From Clostridiales bacterium (GTDB lineage: Bacteria; Bacillota; Clostridia; Christensenellales; JAISNN01): a stretch of 7,954 nucleotides of DNA. Location: positions 1-7,954 of the forward strand of contig JAISQX010000015.1 in assembly GCA_031273965.1 (NCBI GenBank), given 5' to 3'. The position numbers and the translations under genes are program-made. The notes beneath the pieces were generated by a model that ran no database searches, was not told the origin of the DNA, and worked only from the letters and a program-made list of their open reading frames with translations. Below, piece after piece: positions 1 to 6,180 of this stretch (position 1 is its first letter; each line of letters starts with the position of its first letter).

Positions 1-1
1 C

Positions 2-1486
2 GAAGAGGAGTATTCCGATGCGATAAGAATTGTAATCGACAATATGATTTTTTCCGATCATCTAAAATCATATCCAAAAGACGGCTCCTTGGCCGTTATG
101 TTGACCGTTTACTATGTCACGGAGAGAAGTATCGCAAAGGTTTTGATTGATCAGAACCGCGCGAATTCAATGGAATTGGATATAGAAAGTGATATTGCCG
201 AATTTGAGAGGGTAAACTCGATAAATCTTCACGAGAATCAACGTCAAGCTGTAAAAAACGCCGTAAAATACGGCGTATCGGTAATAACCGGCGGTCCGGG
301 AACAGGAAAAACCACAATCGTAAAAGCCGTTATATCTATTCTTAAGAATCATCTAGAATCTTACGTTCTTGCGGCGCCTACCGGCAGAGCGGCAAAAAGA
401 TTGTCGGCAACGACGGGCGAAGAGGCTAAAACGCTTCACAGATTATTGGAGATAGACGGGAAGAGCAAAAAAGCGCGGTTTTTTTATAACGAATACAATA
501 AACTCAATTATGACGTTATAATAATCGATGAAATGAGTATGGTGGATTTGCATATCTTTAACGCTTTGACAAAAGCTCTAAAGAAAAACACAAGACTTAT
601 TATGGTTGGAGATAAAGATCAACTGCCTTCCGTGGGTTCGGGGAACGTCTTATCGGATATTATAGCGTGCGGGCTTTTCAATATCAATTATTTGACTTAC
701 ATTTATAGGCAGGATTCCGAGAGTCTGATAATATCAAACGCTCATAGAATAAATAAAGGTCAAATGCCTCTTATCGACATAAAAGACAAAGATTTTTTCT
801 TTATGGAGAGAAACGACCCGGAGGATATTCTAAATACGGTTTTGGACTTGATAACAAACCGTTTGCCCTCTTATTACAAAGTGCGCGGAGCCGACATACA
901 GATATTGGCGCCGATGAAAAAGGGTATCTCGGGCGTGTCGAACCTTAACGAAAAAATTCAAAACATTATGAACCCGCCGGATTCGTCAAAGAAGGAATTA
1001 AACGTAGGCGAAACAAAAATACGAACGGGTGATAAGGTGATGCAGATTGCCAATAATTATCAGCTTGAGTGGGTAAAACACTTTCAGGACGGTTCTTTTA
1101 TCGCAGGAGAAGGCGTGTATAACGGCGATATAGGTTTCGTCGAACAAATCGACACGGAAGTCAATACTATAAAAGTACGCTTCGAGGACGACAAAGTCGC
1201 CGTTTATTCTTCTATGGAGTTTGACGAGCTTGTTTTGGCGTATGCGGTCAGCGTTCATAAAAGTCAAGGCTCCGAATTTGATTATCTTATACTTGCGCTT
1301 GCCGGCGGTAATTATATGATAACGACGCGCAATCTCCTTTACACGGCGGTTACGCGGGCAAAAAAGGGTATTGTCATAGTCGGAAGCCGCGAAATTATAA
1401 AAAAAATGACGGACAATACGTTTACAACCGGCAGATATAGTCTGTTAAAAGATTTTATATTGGAAATTTGGAATGAAAACAAATAA
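2..1486 (+). CDS. recD2: RecD2-type ATP-dependent DNA helicase (SF1B), 5' truncated by window edge
   Basis: The reading frame is open from base 2, so the gene begins before the window; 494 residues are visible, against roughly 720-850 for full RecD2 proteins. The ATG at 44 is internal. Visible helicase motifs, in order (fragment numbering): Walker A GGPGTGKT at 97-104, motif Ia APTGRAAKRL near 125-134, Walker B DEMS at 176-179, motif III GDKDQLP at 203-209, YRQ at 235-237, motif V VHKSQGSEFD at 418-427 and motif VI YTAVTRAK at 447-454. This set, with the SH3-like insert before motif V, is that of RecD2, the stand-alone 5'-3' helicase of bacteria lacking RecBCD, linked to DNA repair and replication-fork restart. 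The N-terminal helix-hairpin-helix part would be in the missing portion. All catalytic motifs are intact. The next gene begins 36 bases after the stop, on the same strand. The family call is confident; the exact length is unknown. Confidence 0.95.
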   Translation, partial: EEEYSDAIRIVIDNMIFSDHLKSYPKDGSLAVMLTVYYVTERSIAKVLIDQNRANSMELDIESDIAEFERVNSINLHENQRQAVKNAVKYGVSVITGGPGTGKTTIVKAVISILKNHLESYVLAAPTGRAAKRLSATTGEEAKTLHRLLEIDGKSKKARFFYNEYNKLNYDVIIIDEMSMVDLHIFNALTKALKKNTRLIMVGDKDQLPSVGSGNVLSDIIACGLFNINYLTYIYRQDSESLIISNAHRINKGQMPLIDIKDKDFFFMERNDPEDILNTVLDLITNRLPSYYKVRGADIQILAPMKKGISGVSNLNEKIQNIMNPPDSSKKELNVGETKIRTGDKVMQIANNYQLEWVKHFQDGSFIAGEGVYNGDIGFVEQIDTEVNTIKVRFEDDKVAVYSSMEFDELVLAYAVSVHKSQGSEFDYLILALAGGNYMITTRNLLYTAVTRAKKGIVIVGSREIIKKMTDNTFTTGRYSLLKDFILEIWNENK

Positions 1487-1489
1487 AAA

Positions 1490-1520
1490 ATGCGCTTTTA
1501 AAGGGGTAAACAAAGTGCGT
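1490..1520 (+). other. Possible hairpin carrying the transporter's Shine-Dalgarno in its loop
   Basis: ATGCGCTTT (1490-1498) can pair with AAAGTGCGT (1512-1520): nine pairs, two of them G-U, with a 13-base loop. The loop holds AAGGGG (1501-1506), the only ribosome-binding-like sequence ahead of the ATG at 1523. There is no T run, so it does not look like a terminator. It could modulate translation of the transporter, but this rests on base pairing alone. Confidence 0.35.
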
Positions 1521-1522
1521 AC

Positions 1523-2671
1523 ATGAAAGAACAATTTAAGTATCGGTTTAATTATTTTATACATCAGATAGGCGTGATGTTTTTTCCATATATAGCCTTG
1601 TATTTAAAGGATCGCGGGTATAACGGTATGCAATACGGCGCCGTTATGTCTTTTACGCCTATAGTCATAGCTTTGACCTTGCCTTTATGCGGTTTGTTGG
1701 ATAAGGGAAGCCGCGGACGAAAAACTATGGCGACGGTATTTTCGTTTGTCATAACCGCTTCCGCGTGGCTTATGATAGGAATAGACTCTTTGACCGCGAT
1801 AATAATCGCCGTATTTTTCGCTTCGGCGGCAAAGGCGGCTATAACCACCTCGATAGACGGCGCGACGACCGTTTATTGTGTCGAAACAGGGCAGGAATTT
1901 TCAAGATATCGTTCATTTTCTTCGTTGGGCTATATAGCGGCGAATCTTGTAGGCGCTTTTTTGTACGACAAAACCGGGTTCACGTCCATACTTGTGATAT
2001 CGTCCGTTGGTATTTTGTTATACGTTTTTGGTTGGTCAAGGCTTAAGCCTTTAAATTTAGACGCCTATTCGGAAAAGAAGAAACCGGATTTTAAACTTCT
2101 TATGAAAAACAAAGCGTTTTTAATGTTCCTCGTTTATCAAACGCTTTGCTTTGCGATGATGACGTTTATCAACAATTACGACATCGTATATCAAAAATTC
2201 AGAGATCTGCCGTCTTATGTCTTTGGAATAACAACCCTCATAAGAGTCGGCGTCGAAATATTGACGTTTTATGTTTTGAGCCGCTCAAAGCTATCTTACA
2301 AGACAATGCTTGTTTTGGCTCCGGTATTCTTTTTAATACAATCAATTTTGTATTATTTTTTAATACCCACTGATTTTATATATTTCTTAATGTGCTTTGC
2401 AGGAATGGGAAGCGGTTTAGTAATTTTTGCAAACAATAAATATCTAAATAAAATTGTCAGACCGATAAATATTACCATAGGTCTTTATATTTCGGCGATG
2501 GTTCAAAATCTGTTCACGGGCGCCGCCACTCTCATAGGAGGAGCGGTTATAGACGCGCTCGGCATACGTTATATTTTTATGGGAAGCGCTATAACGTTGA
2601 TTGCGGCTTTTATATTTACGATTGTCTTTATAAGAAAAGAGGACGGCGTTTTAGCAACCTTGAGTGATTAA
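1523..2671 (+). CDS. Major facilitator superfamily transporter (LacY/nucleoside-symporter-like)
   Basis: A 382-residue, strongly hydrophobic inner-membrane protein with about 12 predicted transmembrane segments split by a charged central loop (about residues 172-197), the usual 6+6 MFS plan. The first half carries an MFS motif A after TM2, GLLDKGSRGRKTM at 57-69. The stretch SRYRSFSSLGY at 127-137 followed by a glycine-bearing helix resembles the Arg-x-x-Gly-Ser-x-Gly region of LacY-like and nucleoside:H+ symporter-like (MFS_1_like) proteins. These are usually proton-coupled symporters or drug/sugar exporters; the substrate cannot be told from sequence. The ATG at 1523 is the only initiator in frame after the stop at 1499. 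Its best Shine-Dalgarno (AAGGGG, 1501-1506) is 16 bases away, longer than usual. The next Met (residue 19) would remove part of TM1. It lies 36 bases after recD2 and may be co-transcribed with it. Confidence 0.85.
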   Translation: MKEQFKYRFNYFIHQIGVMFFPYIALYLKDRGYNGMQYGAVMSFTPIVIALTLPLCGLLDKGSRGRKTMATVFSFVITASAWLMIGIDSLTAIIIAVFFASAAKAAITTSIDGATTVYCVETGQEFSRYRSFSSLGYIAANLVGAFLYDKTGFTSILVISSVGILLYVFGWSRLKPLNLDAYSEKKKPDFKLLMKNKAFLMFLVYQTLCFAMMTFINNYDIVYQKFRDLPSYVFGITTLIRVGVEILTFYVLSRSKLSYKTMLVLAPVFFLIQSILYYFLIPTDFIYFLMCFAGMGSGLVIFANNKYLNKIVRPINITIGLYISAMVQNLFTGAATLIGGAVIDALGIRYIFMGSAITLIAAFIFTIVFIRKEDGVLATLSD

Positions 2672-2680
2672 TACGTATTA
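2669..2680. repeat. Perfect 12-bp palindrome TAATACGTATTA
   Basis: The palindrome overlaps the stop codon of the transporter gene and sits in the space between the two convergent genes. The 10-mer ATACGTATTA inside it (2671-2680) recurs at 3820-3829, just upstream of the recombinase, so the two copies bracket that gene. The role is unknown: operator, recombination site remnant or chance. Confidence 0.45.
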
Positions 2681-2688
2681 TTTTGAAC

Positions 2689-2718
2689 AACCGATAAAGC
2701 GGTCGGTTAGCGATTTTT
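2689..2718 (+). terminator. Weak intrinsic terminator candidate after the transporter
   Basis: AACCGA (2689-2694) pairs with TCGGTT (2703-2708) around an 8-base loop, followed five bases later by TTTTT (2714-2718). The stem is short and the T run is displaced, so termination may be partial. The hairpin also reads on the minus strand, downstream of the recombinase, but there it lacks a T run. Confidence 0.4.
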
Positions 2719-2769
2719 ATTGAAACGATAGTATAACATTATGCCTTTTTATGATAATCTCCGGATTTT

Positions 2770-3810
2770 TCATTTATCTTCGTCGCGTAGTTTAACCTTT
2801 GAAGCGGCGTTGCGGCGCACGTCTTCACTCATAGCCGCATAATGTTTTTTTGTCGTGTTTATGTCGCGGTGCCCCAAAACCTCCGCGACGACGTATATGT
2901 CGTTGGTTTCGCGATAGAGCGCGGTGCCATACGTGCTTCTTAGCTTATGCGGAGTGATTTTTTTTAGAGGGGTTATTATGCGGCTATATTTTTTTACGAG
3001 ATTTTCTACGGCGCGGACGCTTATGCGCTTATTTTGCGAGGATAAAAACAATGCGTCCTCCGATTTTTCATCCGGCTCAATTTGTAGGCGTTCTTCTAAA
3101 TAATCTGAAAGAGCTTTGGCGACTTCGTCAGAGAAATATAGAATAGCTCGGTTGCCGCCCTTGCGCGTGACCCTAAAGGCGTTGTTTTTGAAGTCTACGT
3201 CTTGAGTATTTAATCCTACGCATTCGGATATGCGGATGCCGGTACCCAAAAAAAGCGTAAGCATAGCAAGATCTCGCTTGCAATATTTCGCATGATAATC
3301 CTTTTGTTTTTTGGTCAGACCGTCTCCGGATTCGACCTCGTTTAACAGCATAGCGATTTCGTCTATGTCAAGTCTTATTATCTCTTTGTCGTGGAGCTTG
3401 GGTAGGGAAACCTTGGCGGCAACGTTTGAGTCAAGCTTATCCTTGTTAAAGAAGTATTTAAAAAAGGAACGAATCGAGGAAAGCTTTCGCGCTTTGCCGC
3501 GCTCGGTATTCGCGTTTTCGTTTTCATGAAATTCGTAATTATTGATGTAATTGATGTATTCTTCAATGTCTGTGACAGACAATCGGTTCAAATCGTCAAG
3601 AGTAATATCGAGAACGCTTTTTTTTATAAAAACTTCTTTTATAAGAAAATCAAAGAATATTCTAAGGTCGTAAGCGTAATTTAAGCGCGTCAAAATGGAA
3701 GTTCTGTCCGCAATGCCTATAAAAAATTCCTTTGCAAAAGGCGGTAATTCTTTAACGAGTTTACTCAACCTCTTGGCTCCGTCTCTTTGCTTTTCTTGAT
3801 AAAATTCCAT
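2770..3810 (-). CDS. Tyrosine recombinase / integrase (Xer-like), catalytically complete
   Basis: A 346-residue site-specific DNA recombinase. Residues about 25-125 form a SAM-like N-terminal core-binding domain (note TRLNYAYDLRIFFDFL at 41-56). Residues about 145-335 form the catalytic domain with the whole active site: R193 (GTGIRISE), K217 (TRKGG), H288 and R291 (HKLR), H314 (LGH), and nucleophile Y324 (KKHY). It is longer than XerC/XerD (about 300) by roughly 45 residues, mostly an N-terminal extension and an insert near 159-180, and resembles the stand-alone recombinases common in Clostridia. Whether it resolves chromosome dimers or moves or inverts a local element cannot be told from this window; no phage or transposon genes are near, which favours a resident chromosomal gene. 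It is convergent with the transporter and divergent from infC. The ATG at 3810 has no Shine-Dalgarno; a TTG at codon 15 (3768-3766) with GGAG eight bases upstream is the alternative start. The call is firm; the symbol is left open because XerC, XerD and other groups cannot be separated here. Confidence 0.9.
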   Translation of the reverse strand: MEFYQEKQRDGAKRLSKLVKELPPFAKEFFIGIADRTSILTRLNYAYDLRIFFDFLIKEVFIKKSVLDITLDDLNRLSVTDIEEYINYINNYEFHENENANTERGKARKLSSIRSFFKYFFNKDKLDSNVAAKVSLPKLHDKEIIRLDIDEIAMLLNEVESGDGLTKKQKDYHAKYCKRDLAMLTLFLGTGIRISECVGLNTQDVDFKNNAFRVTRKGGNRAILYFSDEVAKALSDYLEERLQIEPDEKSEDALFLSSQNKRISVRAVENLVKKYSRIITPLKKITPHKLRSTYGTALYRETNDIYVVAEVLGHRDINTTKKHYAAMSEDVRRNAASKVKLRDEDK

Positions 3811-3816
3811 GTTTTT

Positions 3817-3845
3817 ATTATACGTATTACCGACGATAATGTCAA
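3817..3845 (-). promoter_or_regulatory. Consensus sigma-A promoter of the recombinase gene
   Basis: On the minus strand, TTGACA (3845-3840) is followed by a 17-base spacer and TATAAT (3822-3817), an exact match to the consensus in both boxes and in spacing. The predicted +1 is seven bases past the -10 box, which is the A of the ATG at 3810. The transcript would therefore be leaderless, or translation starts at a downstream codon. The -10 and spacer overlap the palindromic ATACGTAT (3820-3827), a possible operator. Confidence 0.8.
3820..3829. repeat. Second copy of ATACGTATTA, overlapping the recombinase promoter
   Basis: Identical in sequence and orientation to 2671-2680. The inner eight bases (3820-3827) are palindromic. 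It overlaps the -10 box and spacer of the recombinase promoter, so a protein bound here would block transcription. The match does not extend beyond ten bases on either side. Confidence 0.4.
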
Positions 3846-3908
3846 ATAAAACTTGATTGTTCGTTTATGATAGGTTTGTAAGTTTTACGGATTTTATGAA
3901 ATTTATTT

Positions 3909-3922
3909 TTTTTACGTAAAAA
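3909..3922. repeat. Perfect 14-bp palindrome TTTTTACGTAAAAA upstream of the infC promoter
   Basis: It is centred on ACGT and ends three bases before the -35 box of the infC promoter. It shares the TACGTA core with the sites at 2673, 3821 and 6190. Its A/T-rich arms could equally serve as an UP element contacting the RNA polymerase alpha subunit. Confidence 0.4.
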
Positions 3923-3925
3923 CAT

Positions 3926-3955
3926 TTGACCGTCGGTTTGTTTTTGTGCTATAAT
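3926..3955 (+). promoter_or_regulatory. Promoter of the infC-rpmI-rplT operon
   Basis: TTGACC (3926-3931), an 18-base spacer and a perfect TATAAT (3950-3955) preceded by TGC, an extended -10. The predicted start of transcription is near 3961-3963, giving an untranslated leader of about 180 bases before infC. A/T-rich sequence lies directly upstream. This is the strength expected for a ribosomal protein operon. Confidence 0.85.
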
Positions 3956-4070
3956 AATCCACGTTAAGCAGAAATAATTCTCACCTTGCGCCGTTTTTAG
4001 GTGCAACGGTTATTAAAATCATATAAATACGGAGTCCCCGATAGGGAATATTTTGTTTTTATGTTTTTTT

Positions 4071-4102
4071 GCGGATTACTTTTGTTATCCGCTTTTTATT
4101 TT
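4071..4102 (+). terminator. Leader (attenuator) terminator ahead of infC
   Basis: GCGGATTAC (4071-4079) pairs with GTTATCCGC (4084-4092), with one T-T mismatch and a TTTT loop, followed by TTTTTATTTT (4093-4102). It stands between the operon promoter and its first gene, so it must be conditional; L20 binding to the upstream leader is the likely switch. Confidence 0.75.
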
Positions 4103-4131
4103 GGCTTTAATACAAAGTAAATATATTTGTT

Positions 4132-4137
4132 GGAGGG
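4132..4137 (+). promoter_or_regulatory. Ribosome binding site that sets the infC start at ATT
   Basis: GGAGGG lies seven bases before the ATT at 4145 and is the only strong Shine-Dalgarno in the region. A start at the TTG codons 4127 or 4130 would place this site at or inside the coding sequence, leaving those starts without one. Confidence 0.8.
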
Positions 4138-4144
4138 AACAGTT

Positions 4145-4651
4145 ATTAAGGATCTTCAAATTAACGATCAGATTCGTGATCGCGAAATCAGATTAATTGA
4201 TGAAGAAGGAAATCAGCTCGGAGTAATAGCCACGCAAGAGGCGATGCGTATGGCCGCTTACAGGGAATTAGACCTTGTAAAGATTTCTCCGACCGCCGTG
4301 CCGCCTGTCTGCAAAATAATGAACTACGGCAAGTACAAGTACGACCAGTCAAAGCATGAAAAAGAATCCAGAAAAAACCAAAAAGCTACCGAATTAAAAG
4401 AAATTCAATTATCGGCGGTTATCGACACAAACGACCTTGTCACAAAAGCTAAACATGCCATAAGGTTTTTGACCGAAGGCGACAAAGTCAGAGTTGTCCT
4501 CAGAATGAAAGGCAGACAGTTGGCTCATCCGGAAATAGGTATGGGAATAGTCGAAAAATTTTTTGAAACCATAAAAGATTATGCCGATATCGAAAAAAAA
4601 GCAGCTCAGGAAGGAAAATCCATAACGCTTATCGTTTCACCAAAAAAATAA
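4145..4651 (+). CDS. infC: Translation initiation factor IF-3, with ATT start codon
   Basis: IF-3 binds the 30S subunit, keeps it apart from 50S and checks start codon and initiator tRNA. The protein is 168 residues from the ATT start, close to the usual 170-180. The N-terminal domain includes LQINDQIRDREIRLID near its start and the family signature around PPVCKIMNYGKYKY, followed by the charged linker (SKHEKESRKNQKATELKE) and the C-terminal 30S-binding domain with KAKHAIRFLTEGDKVRVVLRMKGRQ. The ATT start is chosen from the GGAGGG seven bases upstream; the longer frame from TTG at 4127 adds six residues that would encode the ribosome binding site itself. ATT initiation is the known device by which IF-3 limits its own synthesis in Escherichia coli, and it occurs in other bacteria. 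It is first in the infC-rpmI-rplT operon, with a probable L20-responsive leader upstream. Confidence 0.95.
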   Translation: MKDLQINDQIRDREIRLIDEEGNQLGVIATQEAMRMAAYRELDLVKISPTAVPPVCKIMNYGKYKYDQSKHEKESRKNQKATELKEIQLSAVIDTNDLVTKAKHAIRFLTEGDKVRVVLRMKGRQLAHPEIGMGIVEKFFETIKDYADIEKKAAQEGKSITLIVSPKK

Positions 4652-4695
4652 AAACTAATAGTCATATCGAGATAAATTAACGGAGGTAGGTAAAT

Positions 4696-4896
4696 ATGCC
4701 TAAACAAAAAACGCACAGCGGCGCAAGCAAAAGATTCCGCGTTAAAAAGAGCGGTCTTGTCAAGCGCTCTAAGTCCGGCAAAAATCATATTTTAGCAAAA
4801 AAATCGACAAAAAGAAAACGTAGTTTAAGGCAAGGAACTTATGTGGATATCACGCAGGAAGCGACAATAAGAAACATGATTCCTTATCAGAAATAA
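4696..4896 (+). CDS. rpmI: 50S ribosomal protein L35 (bL35)
   Basis: A 66-residue, very basic protein, the usual bL35 length. The start MPKQKTHSGASKRFRVKKSG and the segment NHILAKKSTKRKRSLRQ are typical of the family, as is the closing NMIPYQK. It is a structural component of the large subunit. GGAGG at 4682-4686 gives a good ribosome binding site ahead of the ATG. It sits 44 bases after infC and 20 before rplT, the standard operon order. Confidence 0.97.
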   Translation: MPKQKTHSGASKRFRVKKSGLVKRSKSGKNHILAKKSTKRKRSLRQGTYVDITQEATIRNMIPYQK

Positions 4897-4916
4897 CCTT
4901 TGGAGGATGACAGAAA

Positions 4917-5279
4917 ATGAGAATTAAAAGAGGCGTCACGAGCGCAAAGAAACGCAGAAAAATAATGAAACAATCCAAAGGTTACTTTGGAGCAAAAAGC
5001 AAACTCTACAGACTGGCAAGGCAAGCCGTCATGAAATCGGGTAATTATTCCTATATAGGCAGAAAACTCAAAAAGAGAGACATGCGCAGTCTTTGGATCG
5101 CGCGTATCAATGCGGCGGCAAGACTCAACGGATTATCTTACAGCAAATTTATTTACGGACTCAAGTCCTCGGGTTCATCCTTAAATAGGAAAATCTTAGC
5201 GGATATAGCCGTAAACGATGCGGCGGCTTTTAGCGGACTTTGCGATATGGCAAAGCAAAGCATTGCCGCAAAAGGTTAA
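4917..5279 (+). CDS. rplT: 50S ribosomal protein L20 (bL20), probable operon autorepressor
   Basis: A 120-residue basic protein of normal bL20 length. Features include the extended N-terminal tail RIKRGVTSAKKRRKIMKQSKG, then SKLYRLARQAVMKSGNYSYIGRKLKKRDMR, and the globular C-terminal part beginning WIARINAAARLNGLSYSKFI. L20 is an early assembly protein that binds 23S rRNA, and its C-terminal domain is the part that recognises leader mRNA in organisms where autoregulation has been studied. GGAGG at 4902-4906 lies ten bases before the ATG. It is the last gene of the operon, followed by an intrinsic terminator at 5318. Confidence 0.97.
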   Translation: MRIKRGVTSAKKRRKIMKQSKGYFGAKSKLYRLARQAVMKSGNYSYIGRKLKKRDMRSLWIARINAAARLNGLSYSKFIYGLKSSGSSLNRKILADIAVNDAAAFSGLCDMAKQSIAAKG

Positions 5280-5317
5280 TCTTTTTTTGAAAAGCAAATT
5301 ATCTTGTTGTTCACTTG

Positions 5318-5344
5318 CGGCTGTATTTTTATATAGCCGTTTTT
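5318..5344 (+). terminator. Intrinsic terminator of the infC operon
   Basis: CGGCTGTAT (5318-5326) pairs with ATATAGCCG (5331-5339) over nine pairs including one G-U, with a TTTT loop, followed by TTTTT (5340-5344). It is 38 bases after the rplT stop and is the clearest terminator in the window. It separates the ribosomal operon from the methyltransferase gene. Confidence 0.9.
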
Positions 5345-5425
5345 GATAATCTTTATAATTCTAAGCGTTCACGTAAGATGTAGTATTCTAAAAAAGATTT
5401 GATTTTATAATACTTGGAGTGAGAA

Positions 5426-6175
5426 ATGCTTATTAGCTCTATATCTAACAAAAAAATAAAGGAATTGTTGGAATTAAAAGATAAAAAAGGAAGGGAAAGC
5501 AACCGCGCCTTTATAGTCGAGGGAATAAACATTTTAAAAGACATCCCCGAGTATATCTCTATCTTGGAATATGTCGTAAGAGACGATATCTCGGATAATG
5601 AATTTGTTCCGCGGCGCGGGGTTGCCGTTACAACGGTAACGGCAAAGGTCTTTTCAAAGATTTCGGACGTCAAGACGCCGCAAGGCGTCGCCGCCATAGT
5701 GAGCATAAGGGACGCAAAATTTACTCCAAATTGTAACGCGCTTGTCCTTGATCGCATACGCGACCCGGGAAACGCGGGCACGCTTATTAGGAGCGCGGCC
5801 GCATTCGGTTATAAAAACGTTTTTTTTATTAACGGCGCCGATATGTATTCACCAAAAGTCGTACGTTCGAGTATGGGAGGACTGTTTCGTTTAAATCTCT
5901 TTGAAGTAAACGAAGAAGATTTATGCGAATACGTCAAGAAAGATAAATATCACATATCGGCGCTTGACGCCGGAGGCGTGAACATACAAGAATACGTAAA
6001 AACCTACCGAAGCGGTAAACCCAATGCGATAATAGTCGGCAACGAAGCCGACGGGATTTCCAAAACACTCTTAAATTTATCCGACGTCGCTTTGTCTATA
6101 AAGATGGATGACGGAATAGAATCGCTTAACGCGGGCGTGGCGGGTTCTTTGGCTATGTATATATTGAGGCAGTGA
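5426..6175 (+). CDS. TrmH/SpoU-family RNA 2'-O-ribose methyltransferase
   Basis: A 249-residue cytosolic enzyme that transfers methyl from S-adenosylmethionine to a ribose 2'-OH in rRNA or tRNA. Residues 1-95 form the small L30e-like RNA-binding domain (SNKKIKELLELKDKKGR, then RAFIVEGINIL). The SPOUT knot domain follows with its three signatures: motif 1 LDRIRDPGNAGTLIRSAAAFG (N116 and catalytic-type R122), motif 2 IIVGNEADGIS (E207), and motif 3 ESLNAGVAGSLAMYIL (S233-L234-N235). Length and layout match RlmB/YsgA-like proteins; B. subtilis ysgA also lies near rplT, which supports the same group. The exact target nucleotide cannot be deduced. GGAG at 5416-5419 is six bases before the ATG. It is separated from rplT by a terminator, so it should have its own promoter, but I could not identify a convincing one. 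Confidence 0.92.
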   Translation: MLISSISNKKIKELLELKDKKGRESNRAFIVEGINILKDIPEYISILEYVVRDDISDNEFVPRRGVAVTTVTAKVFSKISDVKTPQGVAAIVSIRDAKFTPNCNALVLDRIRDPGNAGTLIRSAAAFGYKNVFFINGADMYSPKVVRSSMGGLFRLNLFEVNEEDLCEYVKKDKYHISALDAGGVNIQEYVKTYRSGKPNAIIVGNEADGISKTLLNLSDVALSIKMDDGIESLNAGVAGSLAMYILRQ

Positions 6176-6180
6176 GTTTT

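Larger units (their letters stand above)
3962..4144 (+). promoter_or_regulatory. infC operon leader RNA (L20-leader type, autoregulatory)
   Basis: The long leader between promoter and infC contains a structured 5' part and a terminator. Pairings seen by eye: AATAA (3973-3977) with TTATT (4010-4014) as an outer stem; inside it, CACCT (3982-3986) with AGGTG (3999-4003), TTGCGCC (3986-3992) with GGTGCAA (4000-4006, one G-U), and CCGTT (3991-3995) with AACGG (4005-4009). These compete with each other. TCCC (4035-4038) can pair with GGGA (4044-4047). In Bacillus subtilis, ribosomal protein L20 binds the infC leader and causes premature termination; position, length and terminator here match that arrangement. 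No covariance-model match could be run, so assignment to the L20 leader family is by context and layout. Confidence 0.7.

Noticed and set aside
2770..3810. Recombinase as part of a prophage, integrative element or invertible switch.
   Set aside because: No phage, transposition or conjugation genes and no long inverted repeats lie within the window; flanks are core genes. Only the short 10-bp repeat is left as a weak hint.
4061..4120. A 19-codon frame (ATG to TAA) in the infC leader overlapping the terminator, a possible leader peptide.
   Set aside because: There is no properly spaced ribosome binding site (AGGG is about 14 bases upstream), the frame is mostly T-rich hairpin sequence, and L20-type leaders do not use a peptide.
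5354..5411. TATAAT at 5354-5359 and at 5406-5411 as promoters for the methyltransferase.
   Set aside because: Neither has a recognisable -35 at 16-18 bases. The first would need it inside the terminator stem; the second would start transcription within the ribosome binding site.
5353..5781. A 142-codon minus-strand frame over the start of the methyltransferase.
   Set aside because: It lies antisense to a well-supported SpoU gene, has no family resemblance and no ribosome binding site; it is a reading-frame shadow.
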